Made by a program: the position numbers and the translations under genes. From Agromyces albus (GTDB lineage: Bacteria > Actinomycetota > Actinomycetes > Actinomycetales > Microbacteriaceae): a stretch of DNA of 64,000 nucleotides. Below, one piece after another: positions 37,403 through 46,289 of the stretch. The notes beneath the pieces were generated by a model, which saw nothing but the letters and a program-made list of their open reading frames with translations, was not told where the DNA came from and made no database searches. The DNA lies in NCBI RefSeq assembly GCF_030815405.1, contig NZ_JAUSWX010000001.1, positions 1,488,001-1,552,000 of the forward strand, written 5' to 3'. Position 1 is the stretch's first letter, and each line of letters starts with the position of its first letter.

Positions 37403-38320
37403 GTGGATCCGGACATGAGCGAGCTCACCGAGCAGATCGCCCTCGACCCCACCTCCTTCATCGGAATTCCGCTCGCGCTCGTGGGAGCGGTCTTCCTGTC
37501 GCTGGGCGCACAGTTCCAGCATCGCGGCGTGGTGAAGGTTGAGTCGCGCACCGTCGACACCCTCGGCAAGGGGTTGAGCTTCAACCAGCTCGCGCTGCTG
37601 CTCGCGCGCCCGTCATGGGTGCTCGGCTCGGTCATGCTCGGGCTCGCCATCGTCTTCCAGTTGTCGAGTCTCTACTTCGCGCCGATCATCGTCGTGCAGC
37701 CGCTCGGCGCGATCGCGCTCGTGATCACCTCCATCCTGAACTCGCGCATCAACCACGTCAGGCTCAAGCACAAATCCATCATCGCAATCGTGATGTGTGT
37801 CGGCGGTGTCCTGCTCTTCGTCGGCGTCGCGGCCTTCACCGCCGTCGACAAGCCGGTGACCGATCAGCACCTGATCACGATCCTGATCATCCTCGCCGTC
37901 GTGCTCGCGGCAGCCGGAGTGGCCTTCGGATGGATGCGCCGGCACATCCGGGCGATTTTCTACGTCATCATGGCCGGCGTGCTCTACGGGTTCGTGGCGA
38001 CGCTCGCGAAGGTGGTGCTCGGCCGACTCCAGCAGGGGGAGTTCGAGTGGCTCACCTGGCTGTGCGTCGTCGGCCTGCTCGCAGCGACCGGCCTCGGTGC
38101 GTACTTCGTGCAGAATGCCTACGCATCGGGCCCGCCCGACCTCGTCATCGCGGGGCTCACGGTGGTCGACCCGATGGTCGCGGTCGCGATCGGCATCATC
38201 GTGTTGGGGGAGGCGTCGCAGGCGCCGCTCTGGGCGAACGGGGTCTTCGTGCTCGCCGGCGTGATCGCGGTGGTGGGCGTCTTCCAGCTCGCGAAGAACC
38301 ACCCGCAAACACGGATCTGA
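37403..38320 (+). CDS. DMT/NIPA-like multidrug or magnesium transporter family protein
   Basis: A 305-residue protein with about nine hydrophobic helices in the two-EamA-repeat pattern of the drug/metabolite superfamily. SLGAQFQHRGV near the N-terminus, IIVVQPLGAIALVITSILNSRIN, and QNAYASGPPDLVIAGLTVVDPMVAVAIGIIVLGE in the second half resemble NIPA/DMT proteins of actinobacteria. The substrate is uncertain (Mg2+ for NIPA, metabolites for DMT). GTG 37403 is supported by the -10 box; an internal ATG lies four codons later. It is divergent from def. Confidence 0.82.
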   Translation: MDPDMSELTEQIALDPTSFIGIPLALVGAVFLSLGAQFQHRGVVKVESRTVDTLGKGLSFNQLALLLARPSWVLGSVMLGLAIVFQLSSLYFAPIIVVQPLGAIALVITSILNSRINHVRLKHKSIIAIVMCVGGVLLFVGVAAFTAVDKPVTDQHLITILIILAVVLAAAGVAFGWMRRHIRAIFYVIMAGVLYGFVATLAKVVLGRLQQGEFEWLTWLCVVGLLAATGLGAYFVQNAYASGPPDLVIAGLTVVDPMVAVAIGIIVLGEASQAPLWANGVFVLAGVIAVVGVFQLAKNHPQTRI

Positions 38321-38378
38321 GCAGAATCACGCCCCCAAGCGCGAAACTCCACAACGACGCCGCGCGGTGCGCACTGCG

Positions 38379-38384
38379 TAGACT
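38379..38384 (+). promoter_or_regulatory. candidate -10 box for the glycosyltransferase gene
   Basis: TAGACT lies about 93 bp upstream of GTG 38477. With a conventional leader this gives a 5' UTR of nearly 90 nt ending in GAGGAAC, a good ribosome-binding site. No -35 consensus is evident. Confidence 0.4.
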
Positions 38385-38476
38385 ATCGTCGGACTCAGTC
38401 TGCGCGCCGACCCTGCGCCGCGACGCCCACCGGGGCTGACCGTCCCGAATCGACGAACTGTGAGGAACAACGCCAC

Positions 38477-39733
38477 GTGTCTGACAATCCCGGTGCTACA
38501 CCTTCCGCCGGCACCGACGGCGCAGAGACGGAACGGCCGCTCAGGATCCTGATCGGCGCCGACACCTTCGCTCCCGACGTCAATGGGGCAGCGAAGTTCG
38601 CCGAGCGCCTCGCGGCCGGCCTGGTCGAGCGCGGTCACGACGTGCACGTCATGGCCCCAGCTGCCAGCCGCAAGCACGGCACCTGGAAAGAGGTGCACGA
38701 GGGCCAGGAGATCACGGCGCACCGCCTGAACAGCTGGCGCTGGTATCCGCACGACTGGCTCCGATTCGCGCTGCCGTGGCGCATCCGCCAGAACAGCGCC
38801 CGCGTGATCGACGAGGTGACACCCGACGTGGTGCACTTCCAGTCGCACATCATCGTTGGGCGGGGCCTTTCGCTCGAAGCCGAGAAGCGCGGCATCCGGA
38901 TCGTCGGCACCAATCACTTCATGCCCGAGAACATGCTCGAGTTCACGCTGTTGCCGGCGGGCTGGCAGGAGTGGGCGGTCGGGCTCGCCTGGAAGGCTGC
39001 TCGCCGCACCTTCGGGCGCGCCGAGGCGGTCACCACGCCGACGCGCAAGGCGGCCCAGTTCCTCGAGAAGCACACGGGCCTCTCGGGCGTACACGCGATC
39101 TCGTGCGGAATCGACGCGCACAAGTACGAGCCGAGCTGGGAGCCGCGCAGCGAGAATCGCATCCTCTTCGTCGGACGCGTCACCGGTGAGAAGCAGATCG
39201 ACGTGCTGCTGCGTGCGTTCGCGCTGCTCCCGGCCGAGCTCGACGCGAAGCTCGAGATCGTCGGCGGCGGCGACCAGAAGCGCAACCTCGAGCACATGGC
39301 CGTGGAGCTCGGAGTCGCAGATCAGGTGACATTCACCGGCTACGTGGCCGACGACGCCTTGCGAGGCGCCTACCACCGGGCATCCGTGCTCGCCATGCCC
39401 TCCATCGCCGAACTGCAGAGCATCGTCACGATGGAGGCCATGGCCTCGGCCCTGCCGATCGTCGCGGCCAACGCGATGGCCCTCCCGCACCTCGTGCACG
39501 ACGGCGAGAACGGATACCTCTTCGAACCGGGCAGCCCTGAAGACCTCGCGGCCAAGCTCCGGATCGTGCTCGAGGCGCCGGCGGCAGAATATCGCGCACT
39601 CAAGGAGGGGTCGCTTCGCATGATCGCCGCCCACGACATCCAGCGCACGATCTCGACGTTCGAGAGCCTGTATCGTGGGAAGCCGGTGACCGACCCGGTC
39701 ACCGATGTCGCACCGGCGGCGCTCCCCGAGTGA
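38477..39733 (+). CDS. glycosyltransferase family 4 (GT-B) protein
   Basis: A 418-residue GT-B enzyme. The N-terminal domain has GADTFAPDVNGAAKFAERLAAGLVERGHDVHV, and the acceptor side has DVVHFQSHIIVGRGL. The donor-binding domain has RILFVGRVTGEKQIDVLLRAF and the E-x7-E motif region SIAELQSIVTMEAMASALPIV. Such enzymes transfer sugars from NDP-donors to lipids, commonly mannose to phosphatidylinositol or glycolipids in actinobacteria; the exact acceptor is not identifiable. GTG 38477 has GAGGAAC upstream. The gene ends 9 bp before a tRNA, the left boundary of the ICE. Confidence 0.9.
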   Translation: MSDNPGATPSAGTDGAETERPLRILIGADTFAPDVNGAAKFAERLAAGLVERGHDVHVMAPAASRKHGTWKEVHEGQEITAHRLNSWRWYPHDWLRFALPWRIRQNSARVIDEVTPDVVHFQSHIIVGRGLSLEAEKRGIRIVGTNHFMPENMLEFTLLPAGWQEWAVGLAWKAARRTFGRAEAVTTPTRKAAQFLEKHTGLSGVHAISCGIDAHKYEPSWEPRSENRILFVGRVTGEKQIDVLLRAFALLPAELDAKLEIVGGGDQKRNLEHMAVELGVADQVTFTGYVADDALRGAYHRASVLAMPSIAELQSIVTMEAMASALPIVAANAMALPHLVHDGENGYLFEPGSPEDLAAKLRIVLEAPAAEYRALKEGSLRMIAAHDIQRTISTFESLYRGKPVTDPVTDVAPAALPE

Positions 39734-39742
39734 CGCGGGCGC

Positions 39743-39816
39743 GGGGCGGTAGCTCAGCCGGTTAGAGCAGTGGACTCATAATCCATCGGTCACGGGTTCA
39801 AGTCCCGTCCGCCCTA
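39743..39816 (+). tRNA. tRNA with CAT anticodon (elongator Met or Ile2), ICE integration target
   Basis: A 74-nt cloverleaf. Acceptor GGGGCGG pairs with CCGCCCT, giving a G1-U72 wobble. Anticodon stem GTGGA/TCCAT encloses loop CTCATAA with CAT at 39777-39779. The T arm is ACGGG-TTCAAGT-CCCGT and the discriminator is A. Met and lysidine-modified Ile2 tRNAs share this anticodon and I cannot separate them safely by eye. It begins 9 bp after the glycosyltransferase stop and lies directly before the xis-int module. Confidence 0.9.
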
Positions 39817-39986
39817 CCTTAATTCGACTTGATCAGGGTTTCTTGCCTCTAATAGAGGGCAGGGACTTGATGTCGTCAACGTTTATCCAACGCTTATTCG
39901 TTCGCTCGGGCAGAAATGGGCGTGCTCCGGTCAGGGTGGTCGACCGTACTCGACCGAGTTGGGTTCGCCTCGAACACCTTCGTGGT
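39817..39986. other. left attachment region with phased direct repeats
   Basis: This 170-bp stretch between the tRNA and xis is visibly richer in A/T. It contains GACTTGAT twice (39826-39833 and 39864-39871), CCTCT-AAT-AGAGG (39846-39858), CAACGTTTAT/CAACGCTTAT exactly 11 bp apart (39877-39886 and 39888-39897), and TCGACCG twice 10 bp apart (39940-39946 and 39950-39956). Such helically phased repeats are typical of integrase-arm and excisionase sites. Assignment is inferred. Confidence 0.55.
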
Positions 39987-40220
39987 ATGAACAGCGAACG
40001 CCTCTCCGGGCTCGGCCTCGAGCCCGTGTTGACCACGAGCGAGCTCGCCGAGTACCTCGGCGTGCACGTGCAGGCCATCTACGACCTGCGCACCGACGGA
40101 CGCGGACCTGCCGGGATGCGGGTCGGCCGGGAGATCCGCTACCGCGTCTCCGACGTCATCCACTGGCTGGACGGCATTCACGAACCGGAGGCCGTGCCCG
40201 CTGTCGAAGGTGAGGGTTGA
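39987..40220 (+). CDS. excisionase / helix-turn-helix (MerR-like, Xis) protein
   Basis: A 77-residue DNA-binding protein with the excisionase-type HTH: VLTTSELAEYLGVHVQAIYDLRTDGRGPAGMRVGREIRYRVSDVIHWLD. Such proteins bend attachment-site DNA and tip the integrase toward excision. ATG 39987 is used; the frame is open to 39843 but the extra residues are basic and overlap the repeat-rich att region. The stop overlaps the integrase start by one base, a typical xis-int pair. Confidence 0.88.
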   Translation: MNSERLSGLGLEPVLTTSELAEYLGVHVQAIYDLRTDGRGPAGMRVGREIRYRVSDVIHWLDGIHEPEAVPAVEGEG

Positions 40221-41461
40221 TGGCAGGCCGTCCCCGGCTGGCGATCGGCACCTACGGCAGCATCCAGACGACGGAGCTCGCGCGTGGAAGGTTCCGGGCG
40301 CTGACCCGGTTCCGCGACTGGGACGGGCAGACGCGCCAAGTCGGCGCGACAGGGGAGAGCCGCAACGCGGCGATCACCGCGCTGAAGCTCGATCTGCAGG
40401 AGCGCATGCGGCACGCCGGCACGCAAGGCTCGCTCACCCCCGACTCGAAGTTCGCGGACCTCGCTGACGCATGGCTGGACGATCTGCGCTTGGACGTCGA
40501 TCGCGCTGAGAGCACGAAGGAGACCTACGAGCGCCAGCTTCGGGGCAGCGTACTGCCGTTCTTCGCCGACTTCGCGGTGCGCGAGATCACCGTTGGCCGG
40601 ATCGAGCGGTATCTGAAGCAGCAGCGGCTGCGGTCGTTCTCGATGGCCAAACATTCGAAGACGACGCTGAGCATGGTGTTGGCCTTCGGCGTGCGGCAGG
40701 GACTCCTCGAGCGGAATCCAGTGAAGGAGACCTCGCAGCTAAAAAAGCCCAAGCGGGTGCCGAAGGCGCTGACTCCTGACGAGTTGGCGGCGATCCGGAC
40801 CGCGGCGCGGGAGTTCGGCACCGATCCGCATTGGCTCGGGCCCCGACCGGATGGGCAGGTGCGCGACCTCATCGAGGTCATGCTCGGTACGGCGACTCGT
40901 ATCGGCGAGGCGCTCGCGCTGCGGAAATGCGACGTCGACGTGACGGCGGAGCCGCCGCGGGTCGAGATCTGCGGCACGATCATCCAGCGCAGCGGGGTGC
41001 CGGTCTACCGGCAGGAGCATCCGAAGACGAAAGAATCGAATCGGCTCGTGCCCGTCCCGGTGTTCGCAGCCGAGGTGCTTCGTCGGCGGCTCGCCCTCCT
41101 TCCGGCCGATGCTGAGCCCGAGCATCTTCTGTTCTTCTCGAAGAACGACACGCCGCTCATCCCCGCGAATGTACGGCGGCAGTTCCGGAAGATCCTCGGG
41201 CTGGCCGGCCTCGCTGATGCGGGGATCTCGCCGCATGCGTTCCGTCGGACGGGCGCGACCGCGATCGCCCACGAGCTCGGATTGCAAGCAGCAGCCGACA
41301 TGCTCGGGCACACATCGACGGCCGTTACGAAGGAGCACTATGCGGAGCCGGATCGAACGGTGACGTCCAAACCGGCCGAGGTGCTCCAGCGACTGGCGCC
41401 GAAGCCGCCTGCTCCGGACGACGGCGTTGACTCAATCTCGTGGGACGACTGGGAGGAGTAG
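40220..41461 (+). CDS. tyrosine-type site-specific integrase
   Basis: A 413-residue recombinase. An N-terminal arm-binding region and SAM-like core-binding domain (about 75-165) precede the catalytic domain. The catalytic residues are Arg227 (GTATRIGEAL), a Lys in KTKESNR (269-271), His339 and Arg342 (HAFRR), His364 (LGHTS) and nucleophile Tyr374 (KEHYAE). It should integrate the element into the adjacent tRNA. ATG 40220 overlaps the xis stop; an upstream TTG would add one residue. The transcript converges on DUF4913. Confidence 0.96.
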   Translation: MAGRPRLAIGTYGSIQTTELARGRFRALTRFRDWDGQTRQVGATGESRNAAITALKLDLQERMRHAGTQGSLTPDSKFADLADAWLDDLRLDVDRAESTKETYERQLRGSVLPFFADFAVREITVGRIERYLKQQRLRSFSMAKHSKTTLSMVLAFGVRQGLLERNPVKETSQLKKPKRVPKALTPDELAAIRTAAREFGTDPHWLGPRPDGQVRDLIEVMLGTATRIGEALALRKCDVDVTAEPPRVEICGTIIQRSGVPVYRQEHPKTKESNRLVPVPVFAAEVLRRRLALLPADAEPEHLLFFSKNDTPLIPANVRRQFRKILGLAGLADAGISPHAFRRTGATAIAHELGLQAAADMLGHTSTAVTKEHYAEPDRTVTSKPAEVLQRLAPKPPAPDDGVDSISWDDWEE

Positions 41462-41592
41462 TCGGGAGTGTCGGGGCAGGGGGCGAATGGCCTGGCCGCG
41501 GCGACCTCGCGTACTAGACCAAGCTGGACTGCGATGGCGAAGGAGTGGCCTGCGAGGAAGCGACGCGGAACTCAGGCATCGGTCGTTGCGAC

Positions 41593-42162
41593 TTAGCGCT
41601 GCTTCGAGAATACGTCCTCAGCTAGTCTGCGGCGTTCAACGTCGTCGATGACGAATCGTATGAAGTCCTCGTTGCGGTCGGTGATGACGACCTCGTCAAC
41701 TGCGTCGGTGGGCGGCTCGCCGGGCCAGGCGGTTTGCCGTGTCGGTCTGTCGCGGTCGAGCCGGGTGCCCGATGTAGCGACCCAGTCGTGGAGCCGTTGG
41801 CGGGCATCGGCGAAGTCGCGGTGCCAGCCGAATGGTGCGGAGCCGTGTTGGTCGGGGTCGTAGGCGCAGAGCCAGTGCAGGTGTAGAGCGGAGAGCTCCC
41901 AGACGAGTTCAGGGTGGCGGTGCCAGAACGGCGGAATGACAGAAGCCGGGAGTCCGTAGGTCCGTCGGAGCCAGTTGACCCACCGATTGAGCTCTACCCA
42001 TTCCGTCTCGGCTTCTTCGGCCGTGAGTAGGTTCCAGTTGATCGGATGTGGCGGTTCCGACGTCAGCGGCCCGTCAAGGTCATCCAGCGAGCCATCATCG
42101 AGCGCGGCATCCTGCGGGGCAGCCCACCGGCGGCCCGAGGCATCCGGCATCGTGGCACTCAT
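41593..42162 (-). CDS. DUF4913 domain-containing protein
   Basis: A 189-residue protein with the DUF4913 pattern: WVELNRWVNWLRRTYGL, then PPFWHRHPELVWELSALHLHWLCAYDPDQHGSAPFGWHRDF. This family occurs mainly on actinobacterial plasmids and ICEs near conjugation genes; its function is not known. The start overlaps the ssb stop as ATGA, so the two are co-translated. The far upstream extension of the frame overlaps ssb and is rejected. It converges on int with a 131-bp gap in which I see no gene. Confidence 0.82.
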   Translation of the reverse strand: MSATMPDASGRRWAAPQDAALDDGSLDDLDGPLTSEPPHPINWNLLTAEEAETEWVELNRWVNWLRRTYGLPASVIPPFWHRHPELVWELSALHLHWLCAYDPDQHGSAPFGWHRDFADARQRLHDWVATSGTRLDRDRPTRQTAWPGEPPTDAVDEVVITDRNEDFIRFVIDDVERRRLAEDVFSKQR

Positions 42163-42611
42163 ATCCCGAGCACGGCGGAGTCGGCGCGCACCTGCGCCGG
42201 CGCGACGACTGGACGTGGGCCAGGGGAATCCTCTTCGATGCCGCCGCCCGATCGGCGGCTGCGATCGACGTCGTAGTTGGTGCGGGCGAGGTCGTGGCCG
42301 ATCTTCTTCGCGACGAACTCCTCCCGTTCGATGAGCGCGCCGTCGCGTTCGACTTGGAAGGTACGGACGTAGCCTTCGGCGATGAAGCTGTCGCCCTTTG
42401 CGAACCGGGTGAGTGCGCGGTCGGCGGTCGCGCGGTAAGTGACGAGGTCGTGAAAGGTCGGCTCGAGTTCGGTGAAGCTGCCGTCGCTTTCGCGGCGGAA
42501 GTGGGGCTGGCCGACGCGGACGTAGAAGCGGGTGTCGCCGTTCTCGGTGACGGACTGCTGTGGCTCCGCGGCGATGAAGCCGGAGAGTGACTGCTGGGTG
42601 TGAAGTGCCAT
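42159..42611 (-). CDS. single-stranded DNA-binding protein (element-encoded)
   Basis: A 150-residue OB-fold SSB: LSGFIAAEPQQSVTENGDTRFYVRVGQPHF, then TFHDLVTYRATADRALTRFAKGDSFIAEGYVRTFQVERDGALIEREEFVAKKIGHDLAR. It lacks the acidic DDDIPF tail of chromosomal SSB, so it may not recruit the normal SSB partners. It likely protects transferred single strands in the recipient. GGAGG lies nine bases before ATG 42611. Translationally coupled to DUF4913. Confidence 0.87.
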   Translation of the reverse strand: MALHTQQSLSGFIAAEPQQSVTENGDTRFYVRVGQPHFRRESDGSFTELEPTFHDLVTYRATADRALTRFAKGDSFIAEGYVRTFQVERDGALIEREEFVAKKIGHDLARTNYDVDRSRRSGGGIEEDSPGPRPVVAPAQVRADSAVLGI

Positions 42612-42817
42612 GGGACTGTCCTCCAGAGGATCCGGCGGATCGTTCGACCCGCTCACATGGGAGGTGCGCGGCGGTTCCCATGTCGGCGGTGCTGCCGACG
42701 CTCGAGCACTGCCGGGAGTGAGAGGATCATCGGCCGAACCCCCCGGTGTGCGAGCCGCGTCGATCGTTGTGGAACGACGTCGCGTGCGGCATCCGGTCCA
42801 AGGTCGGTTCGATCACC

Positions 42818-44779
42818 TCAGCACCCGCAGGAACCGTGCCCGTCGCTGCAGTGGCAGGTCGCGGCGCCGGTGTGGCAGGTGCCGTGAGCGGGAGCCGGAG
42901 CTGGCACGTCGAGGGTCGGGTTGTGGTCGAAGAAGCCGTGCGGCACGAGGGAGAAGCCGGTGCTGTCGACGGGCATGATCGGCCAGTCCTCGGTGCGCGG
43001 GAAGTGCGTGAGCCCGAACGTGTGCCACACGACGATGTCCTGACCGTCGATGTCGGCGTCGCGCTCGATCCAGCGGTCGATCGTGCCGAAGCCGTTGTTC
43101 TGGTTCACGAGCTCGCCCGACGGATAGCGCTCGGTCGGGGAGTATCGCGTGACCCACAGGTCGTGGGTAGTGAACGCTGCACGGCGCGCGATCGACGACG
43201 ACGGGTCGGCGAGCAGACTCGGCTGGCCCTCCGAGCGGAGGATGTAGCCGACCGGCCTGCCCACGACGTTCCGCACCTCGGGGTTCACGATGTGCCAGGC
43301 CCGACCGCGCTTGCCGTCGGCATCGCGCACGCCCTCCTGCTCCGTCTTCAACCGCCGCGTCGCCAGAGTGAAGCCGTTGCCGTACTGGTTCTCGGGCCCC
43401 ATCTGCACGCGCTTCGCCTCGAGCTCGTCGACCGCGTTGCGCACGCCGTCGAGCGTGACGTCGAGCCGGGCCGAGAACAGGTGCTGGTGGTACGGCGCGC
43501 CGATCCCGGGTGCGATCTCCGACGCCCACGGGTAATCGCTGCCGTCGGGTTGCGCTCCCGGGTAGGCCGACGCGAACACCACGCCGGTCGCCTTGCACTC
43601 CAGCTCGATGCGGCCGTCGAGATAGAAATGCCAGTAGAAGCCGTAGTCGTAGTTGCCGACCGTGATGAAGAACGAGACGACCAGTCGCCGGTTCCGGCGC
43701 ACATCGGTCGAGTGGTAGTACTCGTCGGTGTGCTTCCAGAGGATGGATGCATCCTCCTCGTGCATGCAGATCGCGTTCGTGATCGTCTGCGGCTTGCCGT
43801 CGGTCGCGGCGATCGTGGCGTCGAAGTAGCGGATCTCGCCGAGGCAGTCGCACCCGAGGGTCAGCGAGTTCGCCGACTTGCCCAGCGAGTACTCGCCGGC
43901 ATCGAAGTAGTTCTGCCAGAACCGCACCGGGCTCGGGTCGCCGTAGGGCACCACCATCTCGGCCACCGACGCCCGGTACACGATCGGACGGTGGCGCTCG
44001 CCGTCGGTAAAACCGATCTCGTGCAGTGTGAGCCCCTCCACCTGGTTGAACCCGATGCGGAACCGCCACTTCTCCCACTCGACGACATCACCGTCGACGG
44101 TGAAGCTCGGGCCCTCGGGCTGCGTGATAACGATCGGCTTCTGCGTCTGACGCGGCGCCGGTAGCTCGTCGGCACGGTGGAAGTTGTACCGCTCGAGCGG
44201 GATGTCGAAGATCTTGTCGTCGATCAGCTTCATCACCTCGCCGGTGACGAGGTCGACGTACGCGACGATGCCGTCGATCGGGTGCGCCCACGCGTTGTCA
44301 TCGGCGTCGAGCTGCAGGAACGACAGGCAGCGCACGATGCGGCGGCCGTCTTCATCGGGCAGACCGAAGCGGCCCGCCGACAGGGCCGAGATGCGGACGA
44401 GGGAGACGTCGTCGATGCCGCGCGTGTGCATCGCGTCGACCCAGCCGTCGTGCGCGCGCAGCAGCTCCTCGATGCGGTCGAACTCCTCGAGCACGATCGG
44501 CGGTTGGCCCTCCTCGGTGAGGTCGATCGTGCGCCGTGCGACCACGCGGCCCGCCGTCAGGTCGGTCGTGATCTCGGAGACCGTGCCGTCGCGCCGGTCG
44601 AGCAGCACGCTGCCGACGCGTCGCTCCGTGGCCGTGCCGTCCAGGACGGCATGCTTCTCGGGTTCGATGAGGTTCACGAGCATGAAGGCCGTGGCATCCT
44701 CGTCGAACCCGTCGGCGAGCACGAGGCGGCGACTGGTGTCGATCTCTTCGGCGGTGAGGCGGTCGAGTGCGTGCGTCAT
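42818..44779 (-). CDS. copper-containing primary amine oxidase (phenylethylamine oxidase-like)
   Basis: A 653-residue quinoprotein that oxidises primary amines to aldehydes, releasing ammonia and H2O2. The TPQ precursor is Tyr377 in VGNYDYGF, the catalytic base Asp293 in NYFDAGEY, and copper ligands are His431, His433 (YHQHLFSARLD) and His592 (FGLTHFPRTEDWPIMP). Long stretches resemble what I recall of Arthrobacter globiformis phenylethylamine oxidase. No signal peptide is present. Unusually the protein ends in a Cys/His-rich tail (residues 632-653, seven Cys counting from C635). GGAGAGA precedes ATG 44779. Last gene of a six-gene operon. Confidence 0.95.
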   Translation of the reverse strand: MTHALDRLTAEEIDTSRRLVLADGFDEDATAFMLVNLIEPEKHAVLDGTATERRVGSVLLDRRDGTVSEITTDLTAGRVVARRTIDLTEEGQPPIVLEEFDRIEELLRAHDGWVDAMHTRGIDDVSLVRISALSAGRFGLPDEDGRRIVRCLSFLQLDADDNAWAHPIDGIVAYVDLVTGEVMKLIDDKIFDIPLERYNFHRADELPAPRQTQKPIVITQPEGPSFTVDGDVVEWEKWRFRIGFNQVEGLTLHEIGFTDGERHRPIVYRASVAEMVVPYGDPSPVRFWQNYFDAGEYSLGKSANSLTLGCDCLGEIRYFDATIAATDGKPQTITNAICMHEEDASILWKHTDEYYHSTDVRRNRRLVVSFFITVGNYDYGFYWHFYLDGRIELECKATGVVFASAYPGAQPDGSDYPWASEIAPGIGAPYHQHLFSARLDVTLDGVRNAVDELEAKRVQMGPENQYGNGFTLATRRLKTEQEGVRDADGKRGRAWHIVNPEVRNVVGRPVGYILRSEGQPSLLADPSSSIARRAAFTTHDLWVTRYSPTERYPSGELVNQNNGFGTIDRWIERDADIDGQDIVVWHTFGLTHFPRTEDWPIMPVDSTGFSLVPHGFFDHNPTLDVPAPAPAHGTCHTGAATCHCSDGHGSCGC

Positions 44780-44801
44780 GGCTCTCTCCGAGGGTGCGGG
44801 C

Positions 44802-46289
44802 TCAGCGCCCGGCGAACCAGGTGGTCTTGAGGGCGGTGTAGTTGTCGAAGGCGTGCAGCGAGAGGTCTCGGCCGAAGCCCGACTGTTTCGCGCCACCGAA
44901 CGGCGTCACGACGTCCAGCGCGTCCACCGTGTTCACCGACACGGTGCCCGCCCGCAGCGCCTTCGAGACCCGGAGCGCCCGATGGATGTTGTCGGTGAAG
45001 ACGGATGCCGCGAGGCCGTAGTCGCTGTCGTTAGCGAGGCGGATCGCCTCGGCCTCGTCGTCGAACGGGGTGATCGCCAGCACCGGGCCGAAGATCTCCT
45101 CCCGCCACAGCGCGCTGTCCACCGGGGTGTCGGCGAAGACGGTCGGCTCGAGGAAGAACCCGCCCGACTCCGCTAGTGAGGTGTCACCCCCGGTCACGAG
45201 CCGCGCGGCTGATCGGGCGCCGTCGACGTGTCCGCGCACCCGCGTCAGCTGTGCCGCGCTCACGAGCGGGCCCATGGCAGTGTCGGGGTCGAGGGGGTCG
45301 CCGACGCGAATCGCGCGGGCGCGCGCGACGACGCGGTCGGTGAGGTCGTCGACGATCGATCGCTCCACCAGCAGGCGCGAGTTCGCCGAGCAGACCTGAC
45401 CGCTGCACGTGAAGATGCCGGCGACGGCGAAGTCGGCGACCGCGTCGAGATCGGCGACGTCGGCGAACACGAGATTCGCGCTTTTACCGCCGCACTCGAG
45501 CCACACCGCCTTCATGTTCGACCGGCTGGAGTACTCGAGGAACTTCTTGCCAACCGAGGTCGACCCGGTGAACGCGATCACGTCGACGTCATCGTGCAGG
45601 CCGAGAGCCTGACCGGCCTCGTGACCGTAGCCCGGCACGACGTTGAGCACCCCGGCGGGCAGACCCGCCTCGGTGGCGAGCTCGGCGAAGCGCAGCGCCG
45701 ACAGCGGCGTCTCCTCGGCCGGCTTCAGCACGACGCTGTTGCCCGCAGCCAGTGCGGGGGCGAGCTTCCAGATCGCCGTCTCGAGGGGGTAGTTCCACGG
45801 CACGACCGCACCGACGACACCGACGGGCTCGCGGGTGACGACCGCCAGGTCGGTGCCGCCGGTCGGGGCGACCTCGCCGTAGACCTTGTCGATCGCCTCC
45901 GCGTACCACTGCAGGATCGCGGCGCTCCCGGGGATGTCGATCGCCGTCGTGTCGGCGATGAGCTTGCCGCCGTCGATGCTGTCGAGCAGGGCGAGTTCGT
46001 CCGCGGCATCCCGGATCGCACCCGCGAGCGCCAGCAGCACCCCCTTGCGCTCGGCGGGCGCGGCCTGCGACCACACGCCCGACTCGAACGAGCGTCGAGC
46101 GGCGGCGACCGCGCGGTCGATTTCGACCTCGCGCCCCCGGGCGACGCGGGCGATGACGGCTCCGGTCGCGGGGTTCACCGTCTCAAACGTCTCGCCGTCG
46201 GCGGCGTCGACGAAAGCGCCGTCGATGTACGCGCGGGTGCGCGGCTCGATCGTCTCGGCGAGACGCTGCCAGTCAGCGTGCGTGTGCAT
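44802..46289 (-). CDS. NAD(P)-dependent aldehyde dehydrogenase
   Basis: A 495-residue ALDH. The catalytic Cys is Cys300 in FTCSGQVCSANSR, the general base Glu265 in WLECGGKSANLV, and Asn166 is in PWNYPL. FTGSTSVGKKF is the cofactor loop. It resembles the PuuC/betaine-aldehyde/phenylacetaldehyde group. Position between an amidohydrolase and an amine oxidase implies that it oxidises the aldehyde produced by the oxidase. The start overlaps the M20 gene by 17 bp; the oxidase follows after 22 bp. Confidence 0.94.
   Translation of the reverse strand: MHTHADWQRLAETIEPRTRAYIDGAFVDAADGETFETVNPATGAVIARVARGREVEIDRAVAAARRSFESGVWSQAAPAERKGVLLALAGAIRDAADELALLDSIDGGKLIADTTAIDIPGSAAILQWYAEAIDKVYGEVAPTGGTDLAVVTREPVGVVGAVVPWNYPLETAIWKLAPALAAGNSVVLKPAEETPLSALRFAELATEAGLPAGVLNVVPGYGHEAGQALGLHDDVDVIAFTGSTSVGKKFLEYSSRSNMKAVWLECGGKSANLVFADVADLDAVADFAVAGIFTCSGQVCSANSRLLVERSIVDDLTDRVVARARAIRVGDPLDPDTAMGPLVSAAQLTRVRGHVDGARSAARLVTGGDTSLAESGGFFLEPTVFADTPVDSALWREEIFGPVLAITPFDDEAEAIRLANDSDYGLAASVFTDNIHRALRVSKALRAGTVSVNTVDALDVVTPFGGAKQSGFGRDLSLHAFDNYTALKTTWFAGR

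Noticed and set aside
41462..41592. Short open frame after int
   Set aside because: No RBS, no motif and it overlaps the convergent DUF4913 3' end.
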